A stretch of DNA of 29,905 nucleotides from CAZIKB01 sp964539665 (lineage in GTDB: Bacteria; Zhuqueibacterota; Zhuqueibacteria; Oceanimicrobiales; Oceanimicrobiaceae). A program made the translations under genes and the position numbers. Positions 1 to 8,800 of the stretch are shown piece by piece. Below the pieces are notes generated by a model that was not told where the DNA came from, searched no databases, and was given only the letters and a program-made list of their open reading frames with translations. The stretch lies in assembly GCA_964539665.1 (NCBI GenBank), contig CAZIKB010000079.1, positions 1 through 29,905 on the forward strand. The letters are read 5' to 3'. Positions within the stretch are counted from its first letter, which is position 1. The number at the start of each line of letters is the position of its first letter.

Positions 1-49
1 GTGCCGGATTGTCCGGCTTGCCTATATTAGCTTTGCTTGGCGCACTCAT
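1..49 (-). CDS. N-terminal start of a gene running off the left edge
   Basis: An ATG on the minus strand at 47-49 is followed by an open frame to the window edge, beginning MSAPSKANIGKPDNPA. A strong Shine-Dalgarno GGAGG lies at 57-61 on the minus strand, 7 nt before the ATG, which is why I call a real start. Only 16 residues are visible, with no signal peptide, so no function can be assigned. It lies 149 nt downstream of the broken propeller gene on the same strand and could be co-transcribed with it. A GCCGGA/TCCGGC inverted repeat falls inside the visible coding part. Confidence 0.55.
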   Translation of the reverse strand, partial: MSAPSKANIGKPDNPA

Positions 50-198
50 GACTTTTCCTCCAATAAGTGTAATTTTTATCTACTCAGTAAAAAATGACTT
101 TGATTAGTCGTTTGTGGTAAAAGTTCCTTATAGAATGTCTTCTCAAGAGCAGCTTTACCATCATTATAGAACCGTTTGGTTCCCACTCAAACTTAAAT

Positions 199-3100
199 TT
201 ATTTCAGAAGCATGAGTTTACGGGTTTCATCAAACTCCCCGGCCTGCAACCGATACAGGTATATTCCGCTGGGTAAGTTTGCAGGCGCCCAATTTACTTT
301 GTACTCTCCAGCCGGTCGTTGTTCATTGATAAGCGTCTTAATTTCCTGCCCGCGCAGATTGTAAATCCGTAAAGTGACAAGGCTCGTCTTTGGAATGGCA
401 AAGTGGATAGTGGTTGATGGGTTAAATGGATTAGGGTAGTTTTGATGAAGCTGATAGCTTTGTATTCCAATATTTGAGTAACCTACATTAGATACGAAAT
501 CAGATTCTATTGCCCCAATATCGGGAAATTTGCCCTTATAAAGAATACCAATATCTAATCCAGCGTCAATTGAAGTGGATGATTTTTGTAGAGAAAAATC
601 ATCATTGTTCGGATCTGTAAACAGAGGATCATCATCTATGTTAAAATATTTATCACAAGGTGTCCCATTTGCATTTAAATAGCTCATATCACCTTTGTCG
701 GAAAATCCAACAAAGAGAGAGTTATTTGCATAAACATTATTGTAACTTAATTCTGGATCAGTTGAATCATTGAGTTTTACAATGCTGGTATCGGAAAATG
801 CAAAAATGTTGTTGATTATTTTGAATTCAAGACTATCAATCTTTGTGTTGATAAAAAGGTCTACACTACCATTACTCCAAAAGGTATTATTGTATATTTT
901 TGGAGTTATCCTTGCCCATTCATCTAAGCGACCAGGTGATTGGCATTGTAGGCCATAATTTTTGTTATTGAATACAATATTATTCTGGATTATTGGGGCT
1001 GCAATCCCTTTGGCATAACCATACGCTCCACCAAAACTGGAAGTTATGCCATGTGCATAGCAATTAATCCCGCCTTTTTTATTTCCCATGATAATGTTAT
1101 TAGAGACAATTGGGTTTGCCTGTCCAACTGTAAATCTACTTGGGTCATCATTACCATAGAGCTGCGCTGACATGCCCTTCCCAAAAATATATAAACCGTA
1201 CTCAAGGTTATCCGATAAAATATTATTCCTGATTTCAGGACTGGCAAAACCGCTATAAACGTAAATGGTATTGCTGTCTCTTCTCTCTGATGAGCCCAAA
1301 CAGGTGATTCCATTCACATTATTACGAATAATTGAATTTTCAACGAGACAATTCGAAGCATCAGCGCCATAACCTTCAATTAAAATTCCGTCTAATTCAC
1401 TATGATGAATAATACAGTTTTGAATGATTACTTTCTGTGATTCAATATTTGTAAATAAATGTACTCCCGTTCGGGCAAAAGATACATTTGCATATTTTAA
1501 AATGCTTGAATCGGTGTTGTTAATAAATTTAATTCCATTCCAATCACCTGGTACACCTTGAGTTAGTTTTGAAGATAAGAAGTTTATCGAATCCAGCTCA
1601 GTACCTTCTGCAATCAATTGTCCATAGATGTCAAACTGAAAAAGAGAATCTAAAATGGAATCAAACAATATTTGTACACCGGGTTCAATTTTGAGTTGTT
1701 TGTTTTCTGGTATATATATGTTTCCGCTAACTGTAATTGGAGAATCAGACTTTGCCCATATTCCGTCTACTTCACCAATTAATCCATTGGAAACGACGGT
1801 TATGTAATTATTTTTTGTATGAATTGATGAACCTTCCGGCCCACTCACTGTCAAGGTTACAGAATAAGTACCCATGTTGTTGAAAGTATGAATCGGATTC
1901 TTGTCTTCGCTAGTTACACCATCCCCAAAATCCCATAACCATTTATTTATGTTGCCTATTGATATATCTGTGAATTTTACGGTGAAAGGTATACTACCAT
2001 GAGTAGTATCTGCAGAAAAGAATGCCTGTAACTTTAGATCCAACAGGGATGCCCCTGTGTTATGCCTATTATAACGGAATTTGGGCCAATCGCTATCAGC
2101 CAAGCCTGTACTTGTGCTATTAAATGCATAAAATTTACCATCGCTTGAACCGACATAAACTGTTCCATCTGGACTGATAGCTGGGGAAGATTCAACATAA
2201 CTGCCTGTTGGCCAAGCCCAATTTAATGAACCGTCCGCATTTATAGCATAGAAATTTTTATTATTTGAACCGATATAAATTATTCCATCTGCACCAATGG
2301 CTGGAGAGGACCAAACATTGCTTCCTGTTTGAAAAGACCATTTTAATGTACCGTCAGAATTCAGGGCGTAGAGCTTGTCATCGTCAGATCCGATAAACAC
2401 TATCCCATCCAGGCCAATGGCAGGGGAAGAACGAACGTCACCCCCTGTTTGAAAAAACCATTTCAAAGATCCATCCAAATTAAGTGCGTGAAGCTTATTA
2501 TCATAAGATCCAACATAGACCGTTCCGTCCGTGCCGAAAGCTGGAGAAGATGTGACATATCCGCCGGTTTTGTAAATCCATTTCAATGAGCCGTCGAAAT
2601 TAAGAGCATAGAGATTTTTATCATTTGAGCCCACATATATTGTCCCGTCAATGCTGATTGCAGGTGAAGAATTGATATTTCCCTCTGTTTGAAAAGACCA
2701 CTTTAAAGTGCCGTTTGCATTTAGAGCATAAAGCTTGTCATCAGAAGATCCGACATAGACCGTCCCGTCTGGACTGATAGCAGGAGAAGAGTAAACAATT
2801 CCTTCAGTTTGAAAAGTCCATTTTAAAGTGCCATCAGCTTGCAGGGCACGGAGTTTGTTGTCATATGATCCTACATATATTGTTCCATCCGCACCAATGG
2901 CGGGGGAAGAGTAGATGTTGCCATCAGTTTGATAAGTCCATTTAAGTGTGCCGTCTGCATTGAAAGCGTAAAGATTATCATCGTCAGATCCGACATAGAC
3001 CGTCCCGTCGGTACTGATGGCAGGAGAGGATTCAACAGTGTTCCCTGTTTGGAAAGACCACTTATACGATCCATAATAAACAACAACAGATTTAGCAGTT

Positions 3101-3969
3101 GTTCCATCTATCTTATCCGTTACTGTCAAGAAAAAATTATAAATCCCATGGACATTTTCAATAAAATCTACATTCGTAACAGTGGCTGCTGAGTCTGAAA
3201 ATAAAATTGAGCCACCCGTGGGAGTTTCCTTTACATTCCACTTGTAATACAATGCATCACCATCAGGATCGAATGATGCACTACCATCAAGAGTTGTTGA
3301 TTCTCCTGAATCGACATATAACGTATCGTTTGCCACTACTGCTACCGGACAGCCAGGATCAAAACTATTGCCGTTATTGCGGCTATTTTTTCTAAATTTA
3401 GGCCAATCACTGTCAGCCAAGCCTAAGCTGGTGCTTTTTAATGCATATATTTCACCATCCATTGAGCCGAAATACACTGTCCCGTCTGTACCGATGGCTG
3501 GGGATGAACTGATACCATCACCAGCTTGATAAGTCCATTTCAAAGATCCATCCAAATTAATTGCATGAAGCTTTTTATCCCACGAGCCGACAAATATCGT
3601 TCCGTCCGTGCCAATAGTCGGTGAAGACGATACCGAACTTCCTGTTTGATAAGTCCATTTCAACGAACCATCAGCATTCAGAGCATATAGCATTTTATCT
3701 CTAGAACCAACATATATCGTTCCATCCGTGCCTATGGCCGGAGAAGATTCAACACTGCTACCAGTTTGATATGACCATTTCAAAGAACCGTCAGCATACA
3801 GAGCGTAAAACTTGTTGTCTTGAGAACCGACATATACAGTCCCATCCACTCCTATGGCTGGGGATGAAGTGATATCATCACCAGTTTGATAAGTCCATTT
3901 CAACGAGCCATCAGCATTCAGGGCATATAGCATTTTATCTCTAGAACCGACATACACGGTACCATCCAT
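199..3969 (-). CDS. PQQ-propeller / PKD / beta-helix surface protein, C-terminal part of a frameshifted gene
   Basis: This is the C-terminal two thirds of a very large exported protein. Domains in order: the last blades of an 8-bladed PQQ-like propeller (residues 1-185, 40-residue repeats with SSPAIG-DGTVYVGS and LKWTYQTG), closed by GLADSDWPKFR; a PKD/Ig-like domain (about 210-300); a complete third 8-bladed propeller (about 301-665) with the same closing motif; a PKD domain with WLWDFGDG (about 672-752); a parallel beta-helix region of NxI-type repeats (about 780-1120); and a type A type IX sorting domain (about 1172-1256, NYPNPFNPSTTI to LMLLK). The frame starts mid-blade with no signal peptide or ribosome site. 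It joins the fragment 4020-4865 through a 2-base GC insertion at 4034-4037. It probably binds ligands or other surface structures; no enzyme residues are recognisable. The assignment of the architecture is firm; the function is unknown. Confidence 0.85.
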   Translation of the reverse strand: MDGTVYVGSRDKMLYALNADGSLKWTYQTGDDITSSPAIGVDGTVYVGSQDNKFYALYADGSLKWSYQTGSSVESSPAIGTDGTIYVGSRDKMLYALNADGSLKWTYQTGSSVSSSPTIGTDGTIFVGSWDKKLHAINLDGSLKWTYQAGDGISSSPAIGTDGTVYFGSMDGEIYALKSTSLGLADSDWPKFRKNSRNNGNSFDPGCPVAVVANDTLYVDSGESTTLDGSASFDPDGDALYYKWNVKETPTGGSILFSDSAATVTNVDFIENVHGIYNFFLTVTDKIDGTTAKSVVVYYGSYKWSFQTGNTVESSPAISTDGTVYVGSDDDNLYAFNADGTLKWTYQTDGNIYSSPAIGADGTIYVGSYDNKLRALQADGTLKWTFQTEGIVYSSPAISPDGTVYVGSSDDKLYALNANGTLKWSFQTEGNINSSPAISIDGTIYVGSNDKNLYALNFDGSLKWIYKTGGYVTSSPAFGTDGTVYVGSYDNKLHALNLDGSLKWFFQTGGDVRSSPAIGLDGIVFIGSDDDKLYALNSDGTLKWSFQTGSNVWSSPAIGADGIIYIGSNNKNFYAINADGSLNWAWPTGSYVESSPAISPDGTVYVGSSDGKFYAFNSTSTGLADSDWPKFRYNRHNTGASLLDLKLQAFFSADTTHGSIPFTVKFTDISIGNINKWLWDFGDGVTSEDKNPIHTFNNMGTYSVTLTVSGPEGSSIHTKNNYITVVSNGLIGEVDGIWAKSDSPITVSGNIYIPENKQLKIEPGVQILFDSILDSLFQFDIYGQLIAEGTELDSINFLSSKLTQGVPGDWNGIKFINNTDSSILKYANVSFARTGVHLFTNIESQKVIIQNCIIHHSELDGILIEGYGADASNCLVENSIIRNNVNGITCLGSSERRDSNTIYVYSGFASPEIRNNILSDNLEYGLYIFGKGMSAQLYGNDDPSRFTVGQANPIVSNNIIMGNKKGGINCYAHGITSSFGGAYGYAKGIAAPIIQNNIVFNNKNYGLQCQSPGRLDEWARITPKIYNNTFWSNGSVDLFINTKIDSLEFKIINNIFAFSDTSIVKLNDSTDPELSYNNVYANNSLFVGFSDKGDMSYLNANGTPCDKYFNIDDDPLFTDPNNDDFSLQKSSTSIDAGLDIGILYKGKFPDIGAIESDFVSNVGYSNIGIQSYQLHQNYPNPFNPSTTIHFAIPKTSLVTLRIYNLRGQEIKTLINEQRPAGEYKVNWAPANLPSGIYLYRLQAGEFDETRKLMLLK

Positions 3970-4019
3970 GCCAATGGCCGGTGAAGAATTTACCCAACCC
4001 CCTGTTTGATAAGTCCATT

Positions 4020-4865
4020 TTAAAGATCCGTCAGCGCATACAGAGCGTACAACTTGTTGTCTTGAGAACCGACATATACAGTCCCATCCACTCCTATGGC
4101 TGGGGATGAAGTGATATCATCACCAGTTTGATATTTCCATTTCAAAGTGCCGTCCGAATTTAAAGCGTAGAGCTTTTTATTCGTAGATCCAAAATACAAT
4201 GTCCCGTCAGAGTCGATAGCAGGGGATGAACTAACGTATCCCCCTGTAATAAAATTCCATTTGAATGAACCGTTTGCATTCAGGGCGGTTAGCCCCCCAT
4301 ATGGATACCCATTCAATCCAACATATATTGTTCCATTTGAACCGATAGCAGGAGAAGAAGAGACCCTTTTCAATGTTTGGTATGACCATTTTAAAGAACC
4401 GTAATAAACGACTACAGAAGTAAATGTTGTACCGTCTTTCTGATCTGTCACAATCAGGGAAATATTGTATATTCCATGATTTTTTTCATCAAAATCTACA
4501 TTAGTGATAGCTGTAGTTGAGTCTGAAAATATGATGGAAGCACCATCGGGTTTTTCTTTAACCGTCCAATGAAAAAACAATGCATCGCCATCAGGATCGA
4601 AAGAAGCGCTGCCGTCAAGTACTATTGATTCTCCTGGTTCTACATAAAATGTATCACTCGCAACCATTGCTACCGGACAGCCTGGATTAAAGCTGCTACC
4701 GTTATTACGATTATCTTTTAGGTACTTTGGCCAATCGCTGTCAGCCAAGCCTAAACTCGTGCTTCTTAGCGCATAGATTTTGCCATCATCAGAGCCTACA
4801 TACACCGTGCCGTCTGTGCTTATGGCAGGCGAAGAATTTACCCCCCCCCTGTTTGGTAAGACCAT
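4020..4865 (-). CDS. Middle fragment of the frameshifted PQQ-propeller surface gene
   Basis: The fragment encodes blade 8 of the first propeller with its closing GLADSDWPKYL segment, a PKD/Ig-like domain (GSASFDPDGDALFFHW), and the first three blades of the second propeller. Its frame is entered only through the G9 run at 4841-4849 and is left at a duplicated GC at 4034-4037, where the frame reads into YALYALTDL and a stop. The paralogous blade at 3800-3810 has the in-frame sequence YALYADGSLKW, which shows exactly what was disrupted. Adding its three blades to the five at the start of the 199-3969 frame gives eight, the expected propeller size, so the pieces belong to one gene. It has no ribosome site of its own and is probably not translated as a separate protein. 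Confidence 0.7.
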   Translation of the reverse strand: MVLPNRGGVNSSPAISTDGTVYVGSDDGKIYALRSTSLGLADSDWPKYLKDNRNNGSSFNPGCPVAMVASDTFYVEPGESIVLDGSASFDPDGDALFFHWTVKEKPDGASIIFSDSTTAITNVDFDEKNHGIYNISLIVTDQKDGTTFTSVVVYYGSLKWSYQTLKRVSSSPAIGSNGTIYVGLNGYPYGGLTALNANGSFKWNFITGGYVSSSPAIDSDGTLYFGSTNKKLYALNSDGTLKWKYQTGDDITSSPAIGVDGTVYVGSQDNKLYALYALTDL

Positions 4866-5770
4866 TTCAGTGTACCGTCTGCATTCAGTGCGTACAGCTT
4901 AGAATCCCAAGATCCGACATAGATTGTTCCATCCGCACCAATAGCTGGGGAAGATTCAACCTTATCTCCTGTCAGATAAGTCCATTGCAACGAACCGTCT
5001 GAATTCAGGGCGTAGAGTCTGTCATCATCGGACCCGATATAAACTGTCCCATCTGGACCAATAGATGGTGACGAACGAATTTGATAACCTGTATTATAAG
5101 TCCATTTCAAAGAACCATCGATATTCAGTGCGTGGAGTTTCTTATCCGTTGAGCCATATATCGTCCCATCTGTACTAATCGCCAGCGTAGAACTCGTAGA
5201 AAATTCGTAGGTCCATTTTAAAGAACCATCCGAATTCAGTGCATATAGCCTTTGTGAAGAGACATACACTGTCCCTTCTGGACCAATAGATGGTGACGAA
5301 CGAATTCGATAACCTGTATTATAAGTCCATTTCAAAGAACCGTCCGGATTAATTGCGTAAAGCTTTTTATCATAAGATCCGATATAAACCGTCCCGTCCG
5401 GGCCGATGACAGGCGAGGAACTAAAAGAATCCCCTATCCAATATTCCCATTTCAAAGAGCCGTCAGGATTCAGGGCATAAAGCTTAGAATATGAGGTTAT
5501 ATACACTGTCCCATCGAGGGCAATAGTAGAGGAAGTAGTAATTTGATTATCAGTTTGATATGTCCACTTTAAAGTACCGTCAGAATTCAAGGCGTAGAGC
5601 TTCTTATCGCGTGATCCGGCATACACTGTACCGTCAGCACTGATGGCCGGAGACGACCTAACCAAGTACCCTGTTTGATAAGACCATTTTAATGTTCCCG
5701 GTTCTTGTGCCAACAAAGTCAAGCCGCAAAGTAAAAAAACGAGAAACGATAATATCTGGTATAAGCGCAT
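4838..5770 (-). CDS. N-terminal fragment of the frameshifted PQQ-propeller surface gene, with signal peptide
   Basis: I start this gene at the ATG at 5768-5770 because AAGGAG lies 7-8 nt upstream and the protein then begins with a clean signal peptide (MRLYQILSFLVFLLCGLTLLAQ). The longer frame up to 5851 opens on GTG and would bury the signal peptide. After cleavage come seven PQQ-like blades of about 40 residues (SSPAI, DGTVY, LYALN, LKWTYQTG). The frame ends in YQTGGG and a stop inside a G9 run. One extra or two fewer G residues would continue into VNSSPAISTDG of the next fragment and complete an 8-bladed propeller. It lies 77 nt downstream of the 5848-9399 gene in the same direction and is probably transcribed with it. 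It is either a pseudogene, a phase-variable gene, or an assembly error. Confidence 0.8.
   Translation of the reverse strand: MRLYQILSFLVFLLCGLTLLAQEPGTLKWSYQTGYLVRSSPAISADGTVYAGSRDKKLYALNSDGTLKWTYQTDNQITTSSTIALDGTVYITSYSKLYALNPDGSLKWEYWIGDSFSSSPVIGPDGTVYIGSYDKKLYAINPDGSLKWTYNTGYRIRSSPSIGPEGTVYVSSQRLYALNSDGSLKWTYEFSTSSTLAISTDGTIYGSTDKKLHALNIDGSLKWTYNTGYQIRSSPSIGPDGTVYIGSDDDRLYALNSDGSLQWTYLTGDKVESSPAIGADGTIYVGSWDSKLYALNADGTLKWSYQTGGG
4841..4849. repeat. Homopolymer C9/G9 tract at a frameshift
   Basis: Nine consecutive C residues on the plus strand (G9 on the coding strand) lie at a blade junction. The upstream frame ends in TAA immediately after the tract. A tract of 10 or 7 would restore the downstream frame. 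The equivalent spot at 3994-4003 reads GGGGGTTGGG on the coding strand and stays in frame, so a 10-mer appears ancestral. Confidence 0.85.
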
Positions 5771-5847
5771 TTTAGTTCTCCTTAGTTTGTATGTTAAACA
5801 AGTATTGTCTTTTCCAGCACAACTGCTAAGTTCAATTACGATTGAGA

Positions 5848-8800
5848 TCACTTTAACAACATGAGCTTGCGGGTTTCATCAAAATCCCCGGCCTGCAACC
5901 GATACAGATAAATTCCGCTGGGCAGGTTTAGTGGCGCCCAATTTATTTTGTATTCGCCGGCCTGTCGTTGTTCATTTATCAGAGTTTCGATTTCTTTTCC
6001 GAGAAGGTTATAAATTTTCAAAGTAACCAGACTCGATTTTGGAATAGCAAAATTAATGGTGGTTGTTGGATTGAATGGGTTTGGATAGTTTTGATAGATT
6101 TCGTATTCCATAGATAATGAAGTTGTATGGTCATCTACTCTTGTTGGATCTATTACGCTAATATAAGCCTGGTGACTTTTTGTATCCGTTCCACTTTGCC
6201 CTTCAACAGTTAATGAGACTGAAAAATTACCCACTGAATCATAAATGTGTGTTGGATTTTGTACAGTGCTACTATCACCATCGCCAAAAACCCATAGTTG
6301 TTCGTCAAAATACCCTATCGATTGATTGACAAATTGAACTGTTAGCGGTGCAATTCCGACATTGGGATTAGCGAAAAATTTTGCCTTAGGCCCTTGATGC
6401 CGTCGAAAACCGGAATTTAGAACATTCTGATGAAATTTAGGCCACGGACTATCGGCCAAACCAACACTACTGCTATTGATTGCATAGAGTTTTTCATCGG
6501 GATTGGCTGAAGTCATGTATATTGTCCCGTCAAACGCAATGGTAGGTGATGATGAGATTAATCCACCAATATGGATTTTCCAGTTTAAAGTGCCATCGGA
6601 ATTAACCGCATATAGAAATCCATCATAAGATCCAATGTAGACAACGCCATCAGAACCAACCAGGGGAGAAGAATCCCTGATTTTGTCTCCAGTTTTGAAA
6701 GTCCATTTCTTAGTACCAGTTGGATTGATCGCATACAGATTCGCATCTTCACATCCAAAATAAATTGTCCCATCCGCCCCAATAGCAGGGGATGAGCTTA
6801 TACTGCCGTCTGTTGAAAAGCTCCATCTCTCTGTACCAGCAGGATTGAATGCATAGAACTGTTCATAATTCGAATTGCCGACATATATAGTTTCATCTGT
6901 TCCGATGGCTGGCGAACTAAATATTTGCCAAGCTCTATAGCGCCATTTCTCAGTTCCATCAGGATTGATTGCATAAAATTCTTGATAATCTTCTCCAATG
7001 TAGATTGTCCCATCTGAACCGATGGCCGCAGAGGAAAACACAGAACTATTGTAACTGTCCATTGCAAAAGACCATTTCTCCGTTCCATCCGGATTTATTG
7101 CATAAAGCGTTCCAGGGCTCCAGCCGATATAGATTGTTCCATCCTCATCGATAGCGGGAGTATTTGTAACACCTTCCCCGGGAACATGAAATGTCCACTT
7201 TATTGAACCATCCGGGTTGAGTGCAAAAAAATTCCCGTCATTCCTGCTCGAACCAACATAAATGGTTCCATCATCACCAATGGCTGCCGATGTGCTAATA
7301 TCACTGTGATCAAATTCCCATTTTATTTTGCCTTCAGGCGAAATCGCATAAAAAACATTCCGGCCGTGATAGATAGTCCCGTCAGGACCAATAACCGGAC
7401 AACCACTATCCCAACTATTTAATTGAACTGACCATTTAATTGTACCGGGAGGAAGAATTGTATCTTTTACAAGAATGAAGTTCGGCATGGTCTTGTGATG
7501 CGCTCCATCTGAACCAGTCACTGTTAAACTAACAGTATAATAACCAGAAGTTTCATATGTATGAATGGGATTTTCCATAGTACTAATTTGACCGTCGCCA
7601 AAACTCCAAAAGTAGTCTTCGAAATCACCAATAGACTGATTTAAGAATTGTACGATTAATGGTTTCTGACCCCTTTGGGGAGTGGCTGTAAATTGAACTA
7701 GCACAGTTTTACTAACAATTATATAATCTATCCGCTCTTCTGTGGACGACCCGGCAGGGCCAGTCGCTGTTAATCCTACAGTATAAGAACCAGGAGTTGA
7801 ATATGTATGAGTTGGATTTGTCAATGTACTAGTCTCACCATCACCAAAATTCCACTGCCAACTATTAATTTTACCTGTTGAACGATCAGTAAATTGAACA
7901 GTAAGAGGAGCCAATCCTCTGGTTGGGGCAGCGATAAAGTCCACAATTATGGGCTCAAAAACACTGATAAAATTTTCGCGTGCTTTAGTATCTGAACCGT
8001 CAGGACCCGTCACAGTTAAATAGACTGTATATTTTCCTGTATCTGCATAAACATGAATCGGATTCTGGATAGTACTTGTTTGATTATCCCCAAAATCCCA
8101 CAACCAGCTTGTGATATTTCCGATAGATTGATCGGTGAATTGAACAGTCAAAGGTACCTGGCCCGATGTCGGTGAAGCTGTAAAATCCGCTGATGGTGCA
8201 GCCGCGGATACTTGGATATAACTGCTGCGGCTTTTCGTATTCGCCCCTCCCGGACCGGTTACGGTTAAGCTTACGATATAACTTCCCGTATCAGCATAAA
8301 CATGAGTTGGGTTTTTAAGAGCGCTGGTCTGGCCGTCTCCAAAGCTCCATAACCACTGGGAAACGTTTCCACTCGACCGATCCGTAAATCGCACTTCCAG
8401 CGGAGCCGGGCCTGAAGTCGGTGAACCGATAAAATCTGCTAATGGCGCAGGCGGGGAATAACCAAGAAGTAAAGCAACGCCAATGGGTGTAGGATTACCA
8501 CTAATCTCGGTAATCAAGTCCTCGATATTCGAGCCATCCAAATTTGCGCGCCTGATTTTTTCATTTCCACTCTCCCAAATACTACTTACCGACTCCGTCC
8601 AGTAGATCTTCTGAGCAGTCGTATCAATAGCAACGTCTGCCATTAAGCCTTTGAAACCGGTGCCTTTATTGATGATTTCTCGAGCATTGGTGCCGTTGAG
8701 ATTCGCACGCATGATATGTGCATCATCAAAGAAATAACCGCCGACCACCCGACCACCATTAATCCAATACATTTTTTCTCGTGGAAGGTCCATTGCTATT

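Larger units (their letters stand above)
2100..5720 (-). repeat. 120-bp tandem coding repeats (24 propeller blades)
   Basis: The three PQQ-like propellers are encoded by repeats of about 120 bp (40 codons) that keep register over long stretches, interrupted only by the two PKD-like inserts (about 3065-3370 and 4395-4700). The repaired count is 8 + 8 + 8 blades. Some neighbouring units are nearly identical at DNA level, for example about 85 bp shared between 3805-3890 and 4047-4132. This pattern favours slippage and unequal recombination, and makes the region prone to misassembly. Confidence 0.8.

Noticed and set aside
2100..5720. Regular 120-bp repeats considered as CRISPR or satellite
   Set aside because: Repeats are coding, each unit diverges at synonymous and blade-loop positions, and there are no spacers; they are propeller blades.
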